From Branchiostoma lanceolatum (lineage: Eukaryota > Chordata > Leptocardii > Amphioxiformes > Branchiostomatidae): a stretch of DNA of 64,000 nucleotides. The stretch covers positions 10,545,501-10,609,500 of the forward strand of contig NC_089726.1 of assembly GCF_035083965.1 (NCBI RefSeq), written 5' to 3'. Below, piece after piece: positions 21,463 through 36,300 of the stretch. Numbering within the stretch: the first letter of the stretch is position 1; every line of letters begins with the position of its first letter. The position numbers and the translations under genes are program-made. Below the pieces are notes generated by a model. That model saw only the letters and a program-made list of their open reading frames with translations. It made no database searches and was not told the DNA's origin.

Positions 21463-24362
21463 ATGGCGGCAGCCGGGGGAAGTGGTAGTCTTGTAAACAC
21501 CGCCTTCCTCCTGGACCTGAACACCGGACAGAGACATGAACTGAGCACCGGGCGAGATGTTACTATAGGTAGGTTTGTCATCATGGAATCTAGAGCGTAC
21601 AAGCACACCAAAATGTCATAGATTACTCTGAATCAATGCAGTGACAATAACGTTTATGGTTCGTGGTCCTTCGAATTGTGCTCACGTTACAAAGTGCATT
21701 GTCCAGAACAGTGCATTTACGGTGACTTTCGCTCCATGTACAATCATAATGGACCTTGGTAGGGTCCGGGCGTAGGCCGTTGTACATGACATCGCAAACA
21801 ATTTGGCACCCCTGCCATTTTAAAAACTGCATTTAGTTCACAATTTATTGCATTTGGTCCTTTGGGGCAGAAATATACTAGTAAAGATCATTGGCATAAT
21901 GTGAAACCATTAATATTCCTGAACATTTATTGCTGTATGTCGCATGTCAACTAGTAATACATTATAACTCAAGTTTATTGGCATAATTAAGCAGAAACTT
22001 ACATGTTCTGCATTCTTTTCCATGCATGTGCATTTCATCATTAATATTTTACCGCAACTTCTGCTTTTCATCTGACTTTCAGGATCCAATAAGGATGTTG
22101 ACATAGCCATAAAAGGTGAAAGTGTGGCAGGAGTGTTCTGTGTGGTACAGGCTAGAGTTGGGGGCTTTCTTCTGTCTGCCGCCCAACAGGGAAGTCTGAC
22201 TCTGAGCTGCTCCATCAACGATGTGGAACTGGGGGAACCAACGCAGCTGAGCCAGGGTAGGTCAGGCTCAGTGGCAACAAGGGATATTCCATTTAATACG
22301 CGATTACACCAAGAGGCTTAAACAATGTTTTAATCCTCCTTGGGTATAGCGAGATAAATCTCCTTGGATGCAGCGATGCAAAGTTGCATATCCTAACTTC
22401 GTTCATGTCTATAACATAACTAATAGCTTTGTAGGACCAGTGAGATGGGGGAATGAGTCAAGAACATCTGAGCTCGACCAGATGATGATGATCATTACTA
22501 TATTTTCATTGTACTAAGCTATAATGATATCTGTTGCACCCTCAGTTCCTTCATAAATTTTTAGAATCTACTGGTCAGACTCTTAATAAATCCAATTCGT
22601 AAAGTTGTAAAAAAAAAACGTTTCCATGAACTTACTCAGAACCCCTGGCTGTTAAAGTAAAAAGTAAAACAAGTCAAAACCTAGATATACCCGCCTCAAA
22701 GTACTTTGAACTGAACTGGCTTTAATTGTCTGTTACAGGATGCCTTGTCAGGGTGGGGAGACATGGTCTCTTCAGGTTTGAGAGAAAAAGGTAAGAAACA
22801 AAGGGGTGTTTTACTTCTCCTTGAAGCTACAAATGCTCAATGATCATTGATATGAAGTAAATACATACCCAGTGAACGTAGCCACCTGTTTTCTTTCAGA
22901 CATTGTGTCATTTTATGACAAAAACATTTTATTGACTCTCACAGAGTTCAATACAGGTCAAGTTTGGGAGTGCATTTGTGGCAATAGATAACATCAAAGC
23001 CACACAAAGTAGGCAGCATGTTACTGTCAATCACTGGTTTATACAAGTCAACTTCATGTATCAAGTTCATCCATTAACAGTGGCTGTAATGGATAACTAT
23101 GAAGATGATTGAAGACCTATTTACTGTTGCTCACACAGCTGATTAGGCCAAAGGTTACCAACAGATGATGCCATGTATGTCATCTGATGTTCTCAGCTGC
23201 CCAAACCTGATCCGAATCTGTCATCATACTTTCTGTAACACGATCTCTCAAGACCTATTCCATAACAGCACACTGGTCCATCCCATTTAATACTTAAGGG
23301 AGTCCAGGTTGACAATACATATTTTTCCTCTTTCTATTAACTTGAAGTATGGAAAGGACTTGACACATGTCTTTTTGTAGGACTTTCAGAATCCCAACAG
23401 ATCTATTTATTAGCTTTATGTCATGCAGAAAAAAAAAGCTTTCATTTGTTTTTTGAAGTCAGCCCCACAGCATAGGTTGTCTGCACAATGGACAAATATA
23501 TGCTAAAATGACAGGCAACAGCTGTATTGCTGGAGGACCGAAATGGGGCAATGTGCAGTGTACTTATCAAGGGATGCCTTGAGGAGGTAATTCAATTAGT
23601 TTCTAGAAATCTGTTGAGGTCCATCATTGTTGGCTATCTACATTTTGTCTTAATGTAGATTGTACCTTGAGTTCCCAAAAGTGAATTCTTCCAGTTTTGA
23701 AATCACTATATGTGAGATTTATTTTCGTCACTAAAATTGCAGTAGAAAATAGTCATTGCCACGAAGCTACGGTCACTGGCATTGCATCACCAATGACTAT
23801 TTATTTGGGACATACGCATGATTTATTTGGGACATACGCATGATCATCGTAACCAAATCCTTACAATGTTTATCGTTATCAAGTTTCTCGATGTGAAAAC
23901 AATAAATGATACTGATAGGGTATCGTGGTCATATCACAGGAAACAGTAATAAATCACCACATGCATGTCATGAGAAGCTATAATCATGGATACATTATAT
24001 CTCTACATGGTCAGCACCAAGCTTTCTTTGTTACAGTGTTTCTAACGGTATTACTAATAGGCACTTACTACACTAGTACCAACCTTGACTAGTACTACGT
24101 GATTGTATAAATCCATTGTACATAACTTACAGATCGTATTGGTCTTTAGGTATTAGGTAGAGAGTGCATTCTGATTGCATTGCTTTTGGTTACATCTTGG
24201 CAATAAATCATCATACCACAAAAAGGCCATATAGGCCAATAATAGACCTACAAATGAACCACTCAGTGAAGCTGATAGGACTCAGCAGCACCACAGTATT
24301 GTCATACATGTACAGCATCTGTCTGTCTTACTCACACATGCACAAACACACACACACCCCTT

Positions 24363-24396
<34 letters not shown>

Positions 24397-27300
24397 TCAT
24401 ACATGCACACACACACTCACATTCTATAAACTTCACCAAACAGCACAGAACAACAACATATCAGCTTGAACTTAGTTGAAGTGTACAATATGATAACTTA
24501 TATTTGCTCACCTACAGGGAGGAGAGGAGACCTACCAGTACTGTCTCCTCCCCTCTGTCCCCTGACTGGTGTGTGGTGGTGCAGCCCAACCTAGACTCCG
24601 ACCTGCTGGAACACCTGACCACACCTGACCAGGTGGCTAACCTGGCATCCTCCATCCTGAGCCGGCAGCTGCTGTCCTTACCTGACCTCCAGCCTACCCC
24701 ACAGCTGGTGGATACACTGTTCAAGGCCTTACAGGTAAGCAAACTGTAAACAAACAAGCAAAGATTCTCTCCAGAGATTAAGCATAAAGATGTGAGGAAC
24801 AAAGTGTTTTCATGATGTCCTAGGATTTGAATGTGCAATGTGCATATAAACATTCAGGCACTAGATTCTATTTAAAACCATGCATCAAATGAAAATGCCA
24901 ATGTCACAATGTCCATTATGTGTTTGTGTATAAAAATTTTAATGTTGCAAACCAGTATTCTTGGTTACCAGTATTGTATAAAAAAAACAGAAAGTGCCAT
25001 TTCTTATAGTTTTTTAATGTTTCTATATTAAGGTAGCACAGTGATTTGATGATTGCAATTTTCTACTGTTACAATGTAAAATTTGTCTTCTGGTTTAGAC
25101 TACAACTAGTTGCCTACCTTCCTGACCTACATATACATGTAGATAGATCACCTGGCCTTATCATTTAATTATTCAGTGCCACGCAATCTACAACATTGAT
25201 GAATGAACTGCTTCCTTTATCCCAACATCGACAGTACATTTTAAGAGCTTAAGGTTTGAAAGATAAATGAAATTTTCCCTTCTAAGAGTCTTACAATGTC
25301 TCAGCAACGTCCAGATTAGTGTTTGACTGTTACCAGCTTGACGCCTGATAAAACACAGGTCCATACGTATCTAACATTATCAGGCATATTTTCTACTCCA
25401 GCCTTTTTAAGTGGTTGTAGGAAACGTAACAGGTACATTACAAGCTGAAGCTTTCCAGCCTGTAATCAAATCAGCTCCTCAGTAATTGAATCATGACAAG
25501 TCAGATAAGGAAGTTGCTACGTCATTGGTAATGGTCTTTTGTTAATGATAATCTTTCCTGTGCTCTTTCTAGGTCGCAGATATATCCCTCCGAAAGGATG
25601 ATGTATTGCACTTAGTCTGATTTGGCTTTAATGTAGGATTAACACAGATTCTTCTGTACTTACATCAGGCAGGGCTGTCCCTGGTGCTGAAACCTGATTT
25701 GATCAGTTGGTGGTTGGTCATATGTCATGCTGCATAGGGATATCAATCAGTATCATCATGATGCCTTACAATGCAACCAGGCATTTGGACAGTGTGCTGT
25801 GTCACATAAAATGGTTTGAAATTGGTTACTTGGTCTATCCGGGGGCATCATTACCCAAAAAGCAGAAAATAAGGTTAACATCACTATAGATCAAATGAAT
25901 TTCAAATTGTGTCTGAAAGCCTGTATTTGCAATGTGGTGATGTCAGGAAAGCCAGATAAGTTTAAAGCATGAATGTTCACCTAACTTTTTTTTAGGGTGT
26001 CCTTGGAAAGAATGGGGTGTGCTTTTAATCAGTAATAGCTTACTGAGACCTCACCCCAGTACTTCTGTCCGAGTCTGTCGTATGCCCGTATGCTGCGAGC
26101 ACCTCTACAATGCTATATATGGACATCATTATCGCTCCAGGATGGACATCCAAGAATTTACAGAAATGTTCTTGTTGACTAATATAAACTGATGGCTATT
26201 TGTAACATCACCACTGATTGGCCAAATGACAATTACTCAGTACGAGATAAGATTTGGAAACAATCCAACATTTCAGACAGCTTCCACTGTCTTTTGTTGG
26301 TGACTAAAGGGCATAACTGGAGTAACCAGGTTTTAAACCTAAAACTCTGAAGACAGCAGATGCTATCTGAAACGTCTGCCTGTCTCCAAATTTTATCCAG
26401 TAGCTTGAGTAACTGTCATTTGTTATATCTTATTACCTGGATATCTAACCTTCATCAATTTATCACCATTGATTGGGTGTTGATATGATATTGTCCAGGA
26501 GGTATCTGAGGTAGACCAGCAGGTATTGGTGGATTTTGTGCGGGAGTTCTACCAGGAGACGGGACAAAAGAGCAGTGATGGGAGGGGCGAGACACCTGCG
26601 GGCCGGGTCCCAGGTCACACCTGCATCATCCAGCTGCTGGTTCAGCTGCTCAGGTTCTCCCTGGTAAGTGAATTTCTGCGCAAAGATGGACTGTCTTTGA
26701 TCGATCTTGGTCTTTGTCCATATACATCTCAGGCACAAGGTAAAAAGTAAATACTAGATAAAACAATTTGTATAGCCTACAAGTAAAGCCCTAGATGATA
26801 GCTTGGCCTCTAGCCAGTGGTATGCTCCATGCCTGCAAATTCTATCATGATTTTATAATGTACTGCATGGCAGCAGTGTTGAACAAGACCTTAGTGTAAG
26901 AAGGGGTGGGATTATAGGGGTGGGCACCGGTACCGGTACAAAACCGGTATTTCTTAATGGACCGGTCCATAAAAACCAGTCCGTAAAAAATCAGTGGACC
27001 GGCCTATGGACCGATTAGAAAATTCATGGTACCAGGCTACCAGCAGGAGGCCACATAACTGGTCTAAGAAAATACAAAGACGCAGATTTAATGAGTCGTT
27101 TTCGAAGACTTTAGCTGTGAATCATATCTAGAAACACTTAAAGGATGAGTAAACAGACGGCAAGAGAGTATAGTTATAATTTTGAGACAAAGTGCAAACC
27201 TAAGAAATTATATCGTTCCAGACATGACGTTTGGAGACTTTTACGTGTGTCTCGCTCTCCAAAATATGATGTACTGCGACACTACTATAATCAGGTACAG

Positions 27301-30300
27301 GTACAGGTCTGGACCTGGACCTGACCCTCTGGACCTGGACCTGACCTGAATTTTATGTACCGGTACCCACCCCTAGGTGGGATGTTTGTCTTGTTGGCAC
27401 CTTGCTTTTGCTATTACCATGTGTCATTGTCCAAAATCAATGCATTCATTGATGTAATCCATAAAATCAGGTTTAAATGCTATCAGTCCATTGCTCAGCT
27501 CTGAAGAATCCCATTTCTGTATTCCCAGGACCCCATTCAGCACAACATCCTGTGGCTGCGTCTGCTGGCAGGACTCAGCACCTTCACAGCCAACCTGCAG
27601 GCCCTGGTGGAGTGTAAGGCTTCTCCAGCTGTGCAGGGGGCCATGGCAGCCCACCACTGCAGCGCAGAGCTTCAGCTGTACAGCTGTCAGGTGCTTGGGC
27701 AGCTGGCAACGTACAGACCACTTCCTGGAGAGAAGGTATGTTGAAAGGGCACTTAGGCTGTTTAAGTTAAAGGCCCCTCAAGCTGTGCAGGGGGCCATGG
27801 CAGCCCACTACTGCAGCGCAGAGCTTCAGCTGTACAGCTGTCAGGTGCTTGGGCAGCTGGCAACGTACAGACCACTTCCTGGAGAGAAGGTATGTTGAAA
27901 GGGCACTTAGGCTGTTTAAGTTAAGGGCCTCTCGAGCTGTGCAGGGGGCCATGGCATCATTCTGATCATTTTAGAAGATATGCATTTTATTAGCAGAAAC
28001 CTGATATCTTTGCTATGACATAAAAAAGATCATGCCCATGCATGGGCTCCTTTTTCAAAGTTGGAAAACAATGTCATTGCTTGTTGCAGTATGAAACACT
28101 GGCACATACAGACCACAGGTTCGAAATGTGCAAAATACTGAAGTGTCAATTGTTATGTTTGTCAAAGCTGGTGTGTACTTGTCTTGCATGTTTTGTACAT
28201 TGTCAATGTTGTTTCCTCCATATGCATGCCAGCATTAACCAACGTCATGTACATTTAGATAAGCATACCATACACTTCACATTGATGTAAAGGTTGCTAT
28301 AACATGACTGTCCCCCCCAGGCCCCTGTGCGTCAGTCTGTAGTGGAACTGGTGGTCCGTGCCGTGGATGAACACAAGGGTGAGGAGAGAGTGGTGCAGGC
28401 TGGGTGCAGGGTGCTGGCAGCCCTGGTGCAGACCATGTCATCAACCATCAACTTTGTGGTGCTGGCAGGTAATGTTTTAAAGAACTAGATGCAAAACATT
28501 GGCTGTACTTAACACTAAAAACTAGCACTCAATTCTCATCACAATTCTTTCAAATTCTAATTTCCTTCAATGGTCACTTTCGGGGGAAAATAAAGTATAG
28601 GGAACAATGCTGATATAAGACTAAATGTACTTTTAATGTATAATCTGAGATGATAACAAATGAGCGCTTTGAATTTCTCTTTATATTAATATGATGTTTT
28701 CTCTCTCATTTACCTTTCTGATGAGCATCATTCTCTCATCTTAACTATCTTTCCTCCCTTCTGTCCTCTATCTTATCAGGACTGGAATACCCAGAGGAAG
28801 GTAAAATGTACATGTCTATTGGTGTGACAATGTTTCCTGCTAGCCTGCTACACTGTCACTGTGTGTGCATGTTTGAGATTAGAGTGCACAAAAATAAGAG
28901 ATAGTATAGCACAGTAGGTCAGAGGTTATCAGGGCATGCTTAGTTGTGTGCAAGTGTAATTCTAGTTTGATTCATGAAATTTAACAAGTAGTGTTTTCAC
29001 ACATTAGTTCATGTTATGCAGGGTACAGTCAATGTAGAATGAGCAATCAGCACTTCTTGGGTAATTAAAGGATTAGTCTCAAATACACTTACTAAGATAC
29101 CATGAACAATGGAACATCTTCTGTAACAATGTGAACGTCAAGGAGAAGTGTTGCTGCAACTACTTGTTCCATTTACATTTGATGCTTTTAAGTACACCAC
29201 ATAATATAATATATGAAATAAGGAAATGGACGAACTGCAAAAGTTTACATATTAAGTAATGGTTATAAAACACAAGAGTGTCATACATGCATAAGCACCA
29301 CATACCTGTTGCATGAGGAATGCAAAATGTACCCTCAATCTTGTTCTTACTGCCCAGGGTTTTGAGATCACTTACAGTTTGACTTTTGGCAGTGGCCTAA
29401 TGTCTGACATGCTGTTACTGCAACCTATTGAATTTCTGGTAGTTATTGTATCTATTGTACCTTTCCCAGATGGTAGCCTGTCTAGGACAGAGGCATTTGT
29501 GGAGACGGGGCTGGCCGTGCTGGACTTTGTACAGCAGGTTGCCATGATTACGGTGAAGGATGTGATGTCACTGTACCCACACAACACGTCCGTACAGCAG
29601 GATGGCATGTGTATCACCACATACTTCACACCAGTAACGTGAGTCTCAGTCTGTACAGTACTTGTCTATCACAAAGCTTGTATAATCATTATGATAACAT
29701 CATCACACTTGTAGTTAGTTGACAGTGTGTAGGGCTATTAGACATGAGAGATTATTCGACATAACATCAACATTGCATGCCTGTTCAAATTCAGTGGAAA
29801 ATCAGACAAGTGAATGTAGTAGGATCAACCAAGTGAATTCATACTAGACTGCTACAGAAACTCTTACAGATCAGCCACACAATTGATAGCATTGTATTTT
29901 TTATCTTCAACCAAATTGTGGACAAAGAAAAAGGGCCTTACCATAGATACAATGCAAATCACATGCTGTAATAACCAAAACACATTATAAGCAGGAGGTT
30001 TTGCAGACAAGGTTGAGTAACTAGATATAAATGCACACAATATCATTAACTTCAGGATAAACAAGTAGCGTGTACTAATCTAATCAAACTCAGACAAACT
30101 CAGATACTTGTATAAGACATGCATCATGTCTGCTAATCAAGTACATATTGAAAAATAATGTAGGTAAAAGTCACCAAGCAGTCCCAAGTCAAAGACCTGT
30201 CAATGTGGAGATCAACTTTAGACAAAGATTTAGGTACATATACATTATATTACAGATGTATCATAACATAAAACAAACTTTTACACCTCATAAACTTACA

Positions 30301-33300
30301 TTTTACATCACTGGTGTGGAATATTCACAAAATAGTTGATGGCATACCTAGTGCTTCAACTGTCATGTACCACACATCTTTTGTTGATGATTATGAAATC
30401 ATCAAACAGCCTTTCTTTACATTCAGACAGAAAGATATGTAATGTTATACACTGACATTCTCTGCCATAAGAAATATAGATAAGTCGTCCCTAAGCTAAG
30501 CACCTACCATGGATATTTGAACCAGGTGGATATTATAAGATGAATATTACAATTACAGTGGTAATCATATTTACAACAGTACATGACATGCAGCCTATCC
30601 CAAGATGGTTGTTCCTCTGCGCTGTAAGAACTGGCGCGCAGGATGGTCGCTGGACAGTTGTACTTGATCTGACTTCCCTGCTGGCTTCTTCTTCTTTCTT
30701 GGCTCGTTCTTTGTCCGCTTGAAGACTGTGACGCACCTGTGTCCAAATAAGGCCTGGGGCAGTTTACCTGATGGGTAACAACAGAGTTGTCAGTAAAACT
30801 TGCAGTACTGTCTATGATTGAGGACAGATGTTTGTGATCTTAATAGTTTCATCAGTTGGTAAATATCAACTGATTAGTTTTTTGCACATAGGCAATGTAT
30901 TTCACCTGCCAAAATGTTGATGAACAGTCAGTATTGTCCTGGGGAATGTGGCAGATGGTCCACAAAAACAACGGCAGACATTGTTGTGTTTAAAAATCAA
31001 GAATAAACCGGGGAAAATGTAGCAACACACATTTTATGGCATCTAAATGTAAGTGTAGGATTACTGACATGACATCATCTGTTGTTGTTTCTGTAGGAGG
31101 ACCTGCTCTCTTTGATGACTGGCAATGATGGCCCAGAAAAATTCACTAAACGCATGAAATCATCCCCTGTCTTGTCCATCACGTCTGTCTGTTTGTTTGA
31201 TCATCCAATCACCTGTGGTTGCATCTATCCATCAGATCATCCATACCATAATGTTACCCATCTGTCAATCATGTTTGTTTGATCACACACACACTGCATA
31301 CTCATCAGAAGCCAAGAGAATGTCCTCGGAACACGAAACTTGTATATACTTTATCTGTTGTTCTTCTCAAAAGCAATGGAGGAATAATCTCTGCATAAGC
31401 TTACCTGGATTGGAATACCCGTTATTTCTATTTCTGATTGTTGTTTCATGGCATAACCATTTGTACAACACAAGAAATGAAGATATGGAAGAAGGTGCAG
31501 AAAAATACCTGCTGCAGTCCATGTGTCAGTCTCAGGGTCATAACACTCCATGCTGTTGTAGGGGTCGGCGACCTCCGGCACGTCCCGTATCCCGCCGGTA
31601 CAGTAGATCTTCCCGTCCAACATGGCGGCCGAGTGCAGTGCCCGCACGATGCTGATGTTGGCGACCCTGGTCACCTGGTTGGTGTTGGGGTCGAAGACGA
31701 TGACGTGGTTGTGGAATGCTCCTGCTATGGCGTAGATCTTTCCATCCATGGTCACAGCTGGGCTTCCGATGTGGTTTATCAGGGAAGATTCCACATACTT
31801 CCATCTACAGCAGAACAAGAGGTGTAGCAGGTGATATAGTGCTGTGAGAAACAGTCAGCATTAATCTGCTTCTGACCTTCCTTTAGAAGGATGGGAGAAG
31901 CAGTCATAAAGATTCTGTGCTGTCTCATTGATGGTAGAACTGAGAATTACAACTGTTACAGTGTTGAAGTTCCTGACATTGTCACCAATTTAACAGTTCT
32001 TGATGTCACAAGCATAGCAAGTATGTGCAGTCCAATACATACAATGTACATCTGAAAACTTGCACAAGTAAGACCAACACCCTCTGTGTCGAAATAGGAC
32101 ACTATTGAGTGGACAGTGAGAACTTACCTGCCAGTTTCAGGACTGAAGCATTGGATCAGGTTGATGGGAACAATAGGGTTGAACATGGTGCTCCCCCCAA
32201 TCACGTACAGCTGACCCTGGCATGCTGCAGTTGCTGCTGCACACACTGCCCTGGAGAGGGGCATGATGCTCTCCCATTGGTTGATCTCCGGATCGTAGAC
32301 CTCGGCGCTGTCCATGACGACATCATGTTGGTCCAGTCCCCCAACCACGTACACTTTCCCGTTCAGGAGAATGCAACCGTGGCTCCGCCTCGCATCCAGC
32401 ATGTCAGCAAGGTCCAGCCACCTCTCAATGGCCAGGCTGTACATGCTGGCCTTGTTGGTGACTGTGTCGTCCTCTTCCCCTGTTCTGGACAGCATGGCCT
32501 TCCCTCCAGTGATGTAGATGCTGTTTCTGGTGGCCGCCACTCCAGGGCTGAGGAGGGGAACAGGTAGCTTACCCAGAAGTCTCCACTTTGGGTCCTGTGG
32601 GTCATAGTAGATCAGCTTGTCAGTGCTGACTTCCTTGCGATCCACCTTCACCATCCCTCCAACGATCACCAGGACGCTCCTTCCCACACAGTCACGAGGC
32701 TTGCTCATCTGTATTCGACCAACCCATTCTGAGTCACAGTCCTGCAGGAGGACATGCTTCTTTGCCTGCTCCACAAGCTGCATGCAGTCAGGGCACTGCT
32801 TGATCAGAGCGTTCTTTGACACAACATTCTGCAGGTAGCTCGGATGTACGGATATAAGCCTGACTGTACCCAGCATGTCCCTCACGGCGTCCCGGCGATT
32901 GGCAAGGTCGTGGTTCAACCACCGCATGGCCGTGTCAAATACCGTCCCTTCCTCCATCACGAACAACTTGTCACTGGACAGGTACTCTAACATGTGATCT
33001 AACGGCAGGGCGAGGATTTCGCTCTCCACACAGACGTCGGGGAAGTTCCGCAGGGCGTACTGCTTGGCTGCCTCCTGTAGCCGGTCGCAGGCCAGAGCCT
33101 CGGCAAACTGCCACATGCCGATACAGTTGGCAGGGTGCAGGTTGTCCTGCAGGAAGGTGCAGCAGGCTTCTCGGACGTCCTGGAACTGGTAGTGGCAGGA
33201 GGCTTCCAGTAGGTCCTGGGCATTGGCTGTAGTCATGGTGATCTCTCCTGGAGAAGTTGAAAATGATATCAGTTGTCATTATTTTTCTTTAGTAGTGTTA

Positions 33301-36300
33301 AGGTATCTGTTAAGGCTGTTTATCATGATCAGAAACATGTTTTTTTTTAAATAAAAATGCAATGCAACATCATGAATATCATATAATTACAACCAAGTCT
33401 CAACATGCTCTACTTGTTGAATCAATCAAAACTCTTATTGGACATTCCAAGTGATATATTGATAATGAACGTAGAAATTCTTTTGTTCTTGTGTATGTCA
33501 TATTGAAGGTATTTATTTTTGAAGTTAGATTAAGATGATGTAATGGATGACTGCTACCTCAGAAACAAAAGTACCATTAAGAATTCATGATTGTCACACA
33601 CTGAATTGATAAGTACTACTCCTCATTCTCTGATAACTTTGATGCTATAGCTGTTGCCTGTAATATGATTTATAAATCTCCAAGTCATATGTTTCATGTT
33701 TTACAATAAAGCTCAGGGCAAAATAACAGCACTGGTACTTGCCTGTGTAGATGTAGTTGATCAGTCTGCTGACAATATCAGGGGAAACACCTTTAAGGAT
33801 GGCCTCAGAATTCTGGTTTTCTCTCATGTCAGCTGAGAACATGGCCATGAAGTACGCATTGGTAGCCAACACTGCCCTAGGGGTGGTAATGATGGAATAG
33901 AATTTGAAGTATTATTTTACAACAGACAGTTGTTTCAGGCTCAAGTAATCAAGCAGGTCATGTTAGGAATAAATATCATCATGCATTCCATGTTTAGATA
34001 TACAAATGTAGCCAATATATAGCCTGATTGAATCACGCTTATATTAAGCGATTCCCAACACCGGTCAGCCCCTAGAGGGGAGGGGCTATTACCACCTTGG
34101 ATAGCGGAGTTTGTGTCACACAGACTAGCCAGTATACATGTAATGCAAGGACTATTAGTCATCCATTAGCAATAAACAGTGTGCTGTAGAAACATGTTTC
34201 AAAAGTTCGGTACTTGTGGCAGTAGAAGTTGCTGTCCTCACAGCAGACAGTGATGTCTGTCAGCTCTGCATCCTTGCGTTGCTGACACATCAGTTTCAGT
34301 ACATTACTGGGCTGTTCAGGCTTACACAGCTGGTACCCTGCTTCTGCCACTGACTGCCGAGCTGTGTCTGGGGGGGGGGGGGGGGATAAAGTAAGCATTG
34401 TAGAAAAAGTCAGGGAGAAAACAATTGGCTGCCTTAGCTAATGGCCGAAAGGTGGACTGGTGAATAGTATAACATTATGAAGTACCATGTAATGTTGAAG
34501 CAGCCAAGAACATTGTACATAATTTTGTATGATATCAAGAATATTGATAGACCTCTGACAAAAAATATCAACATGTATCTGAAATCTTTCTTATCTAACA
34601 TAACCATACATTGACCTTTTAGATTAGTTACAATGCAAACTTTAAAGTTCTAAATTGCATTGGCGTTATGGCATTATTGAACTATATTGAAAAGGAGGAC
34701 CTAATGATATGTGTACATTACATAATATTCTAAGTCTGGAAAATGTCTTGAATATTAATCTTGAGAGCGATCTGTGTAAATTCCAATCTCAGCAAGGATG
34801 AAATATGAAAAGACTTACATGTACTACCCGTGTTTCCCTTGCTTTGGTTATTTTTGGGACCTCCCATCTTCTTAACCTGGGCCCACAGCTGTTTTCCCCT
34901 GGTCCCCTTCCCTGATAGACCTGTGGTGTAGCTCTTCCTGGGTTTGTACTTAGGCTCCACCTTCTCTACAACCCTGATGAGGTGGTAGTTCTTGGCATCG
35001 CTGATGTACTGAGCACACTCTGGGTTCTCCATGATGGACGGCACAGCCTCGATGGAGTTCACCAGGAACTCTGGGGTGACGTGTTCCAGGCGGACACTGT
35101 GGACGAGTTTGGTTATGCAGGCCTTCCTGTGAATGGATTATTAGATAAAGCTTTTAGCGACAGAGATGTTTTCACCAAACAAGATTATCACAGACATGTG
35201 CGCAATGTTTCCTGTGCCACTTTGCCTGTATCATATGATGAATTCACTGTGGACAGGTGATCAATATAGACAGGATTCTTAATGCTTGTATCAATGGGAA
35301 TAATTATCTAAGGGACCACCAAAAAGTGATCACATTGATTAGGCTGTCTTTATGTGGAGGTGGTCACTTGTACAGGTTTGACTATATATTCAGTACCAAG
35401 GCCAAAGACAAGGCTAAAAGTTGTCAGGTTTTCTGTATCACAGATTGTGTCTTTCCCAGGTCAAAGTCGCCAGTATTAACATCACAAGGTTTTCAAGTGT
35501 AAGTTTACCTGTGAGTGTCAGTGTCCAGCCACTTCATGGCAGCAGTGAACACCGTGTGCTCATCTGGAGTGCAAAGGTCATCATGGCTCAGATACTGTAC
35601 AATCTGTTGGCTGGACAGTTGAAGCATCTCCTCATGCTGCATAACCTAAATAAAGGGGGACTGTTACTACAATAATGGACACTTCGGACTTGATCATTTT
35701 ATCAGGTCAGACTTCCAATTGAATCAAGAGTTGGCTTCAAATAGAGTATCGGCTCTTGATACTAGTATACAATTAGTTCTGCAGTATTCTGGATCTTCAA
35801 AAGTTAAAGAGTCAAAACAAAGAATAATAGAAAAAGAAGTCTGACACTTGTTACATTATGTCTGACCCTTACCTCCCTCCGATCATGACCTCAATGAAAA
35901 GCGGCATGCAGGCCGATTTGACCTTCTTATGAATCAACAAAGGTTCAAACAAACTTGCAACCAAAGGGCAATTAGTACCAGTAATGTTATACATACTTCA
36001 TGTACCCCTTCCATGTCTACAATGGGACTGACCATAACCATGCACTTATATCCTGTGCATAGCATTGCCAAATCCAAAACAGCAAATAGCGACCAACCCC
36101 TCCACACAACATTACCCCCACTGTGCCGGAGCCCTCAACCTGATAAGGTTGCCACACACTGTGAAGAAGAAAAAGATAGGCTATATGTAGAACAGATAAA
36201 AGAGTGTCAATGTGGGACCTGTTGAAAGTTGTGCAGTGCATACTGCTGTGCCCTCAGGAGGAAACTTCCCTGGTCCAGAGTGTCGGCCAGCTGCCACAGG

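Noticed and set aside
32109-32567. Long + strand ORF of 152 codons opposite the Kelch exon
   Set aside because: It is an antisense shadow of the Kelch coding sequence and has no start context or domain.
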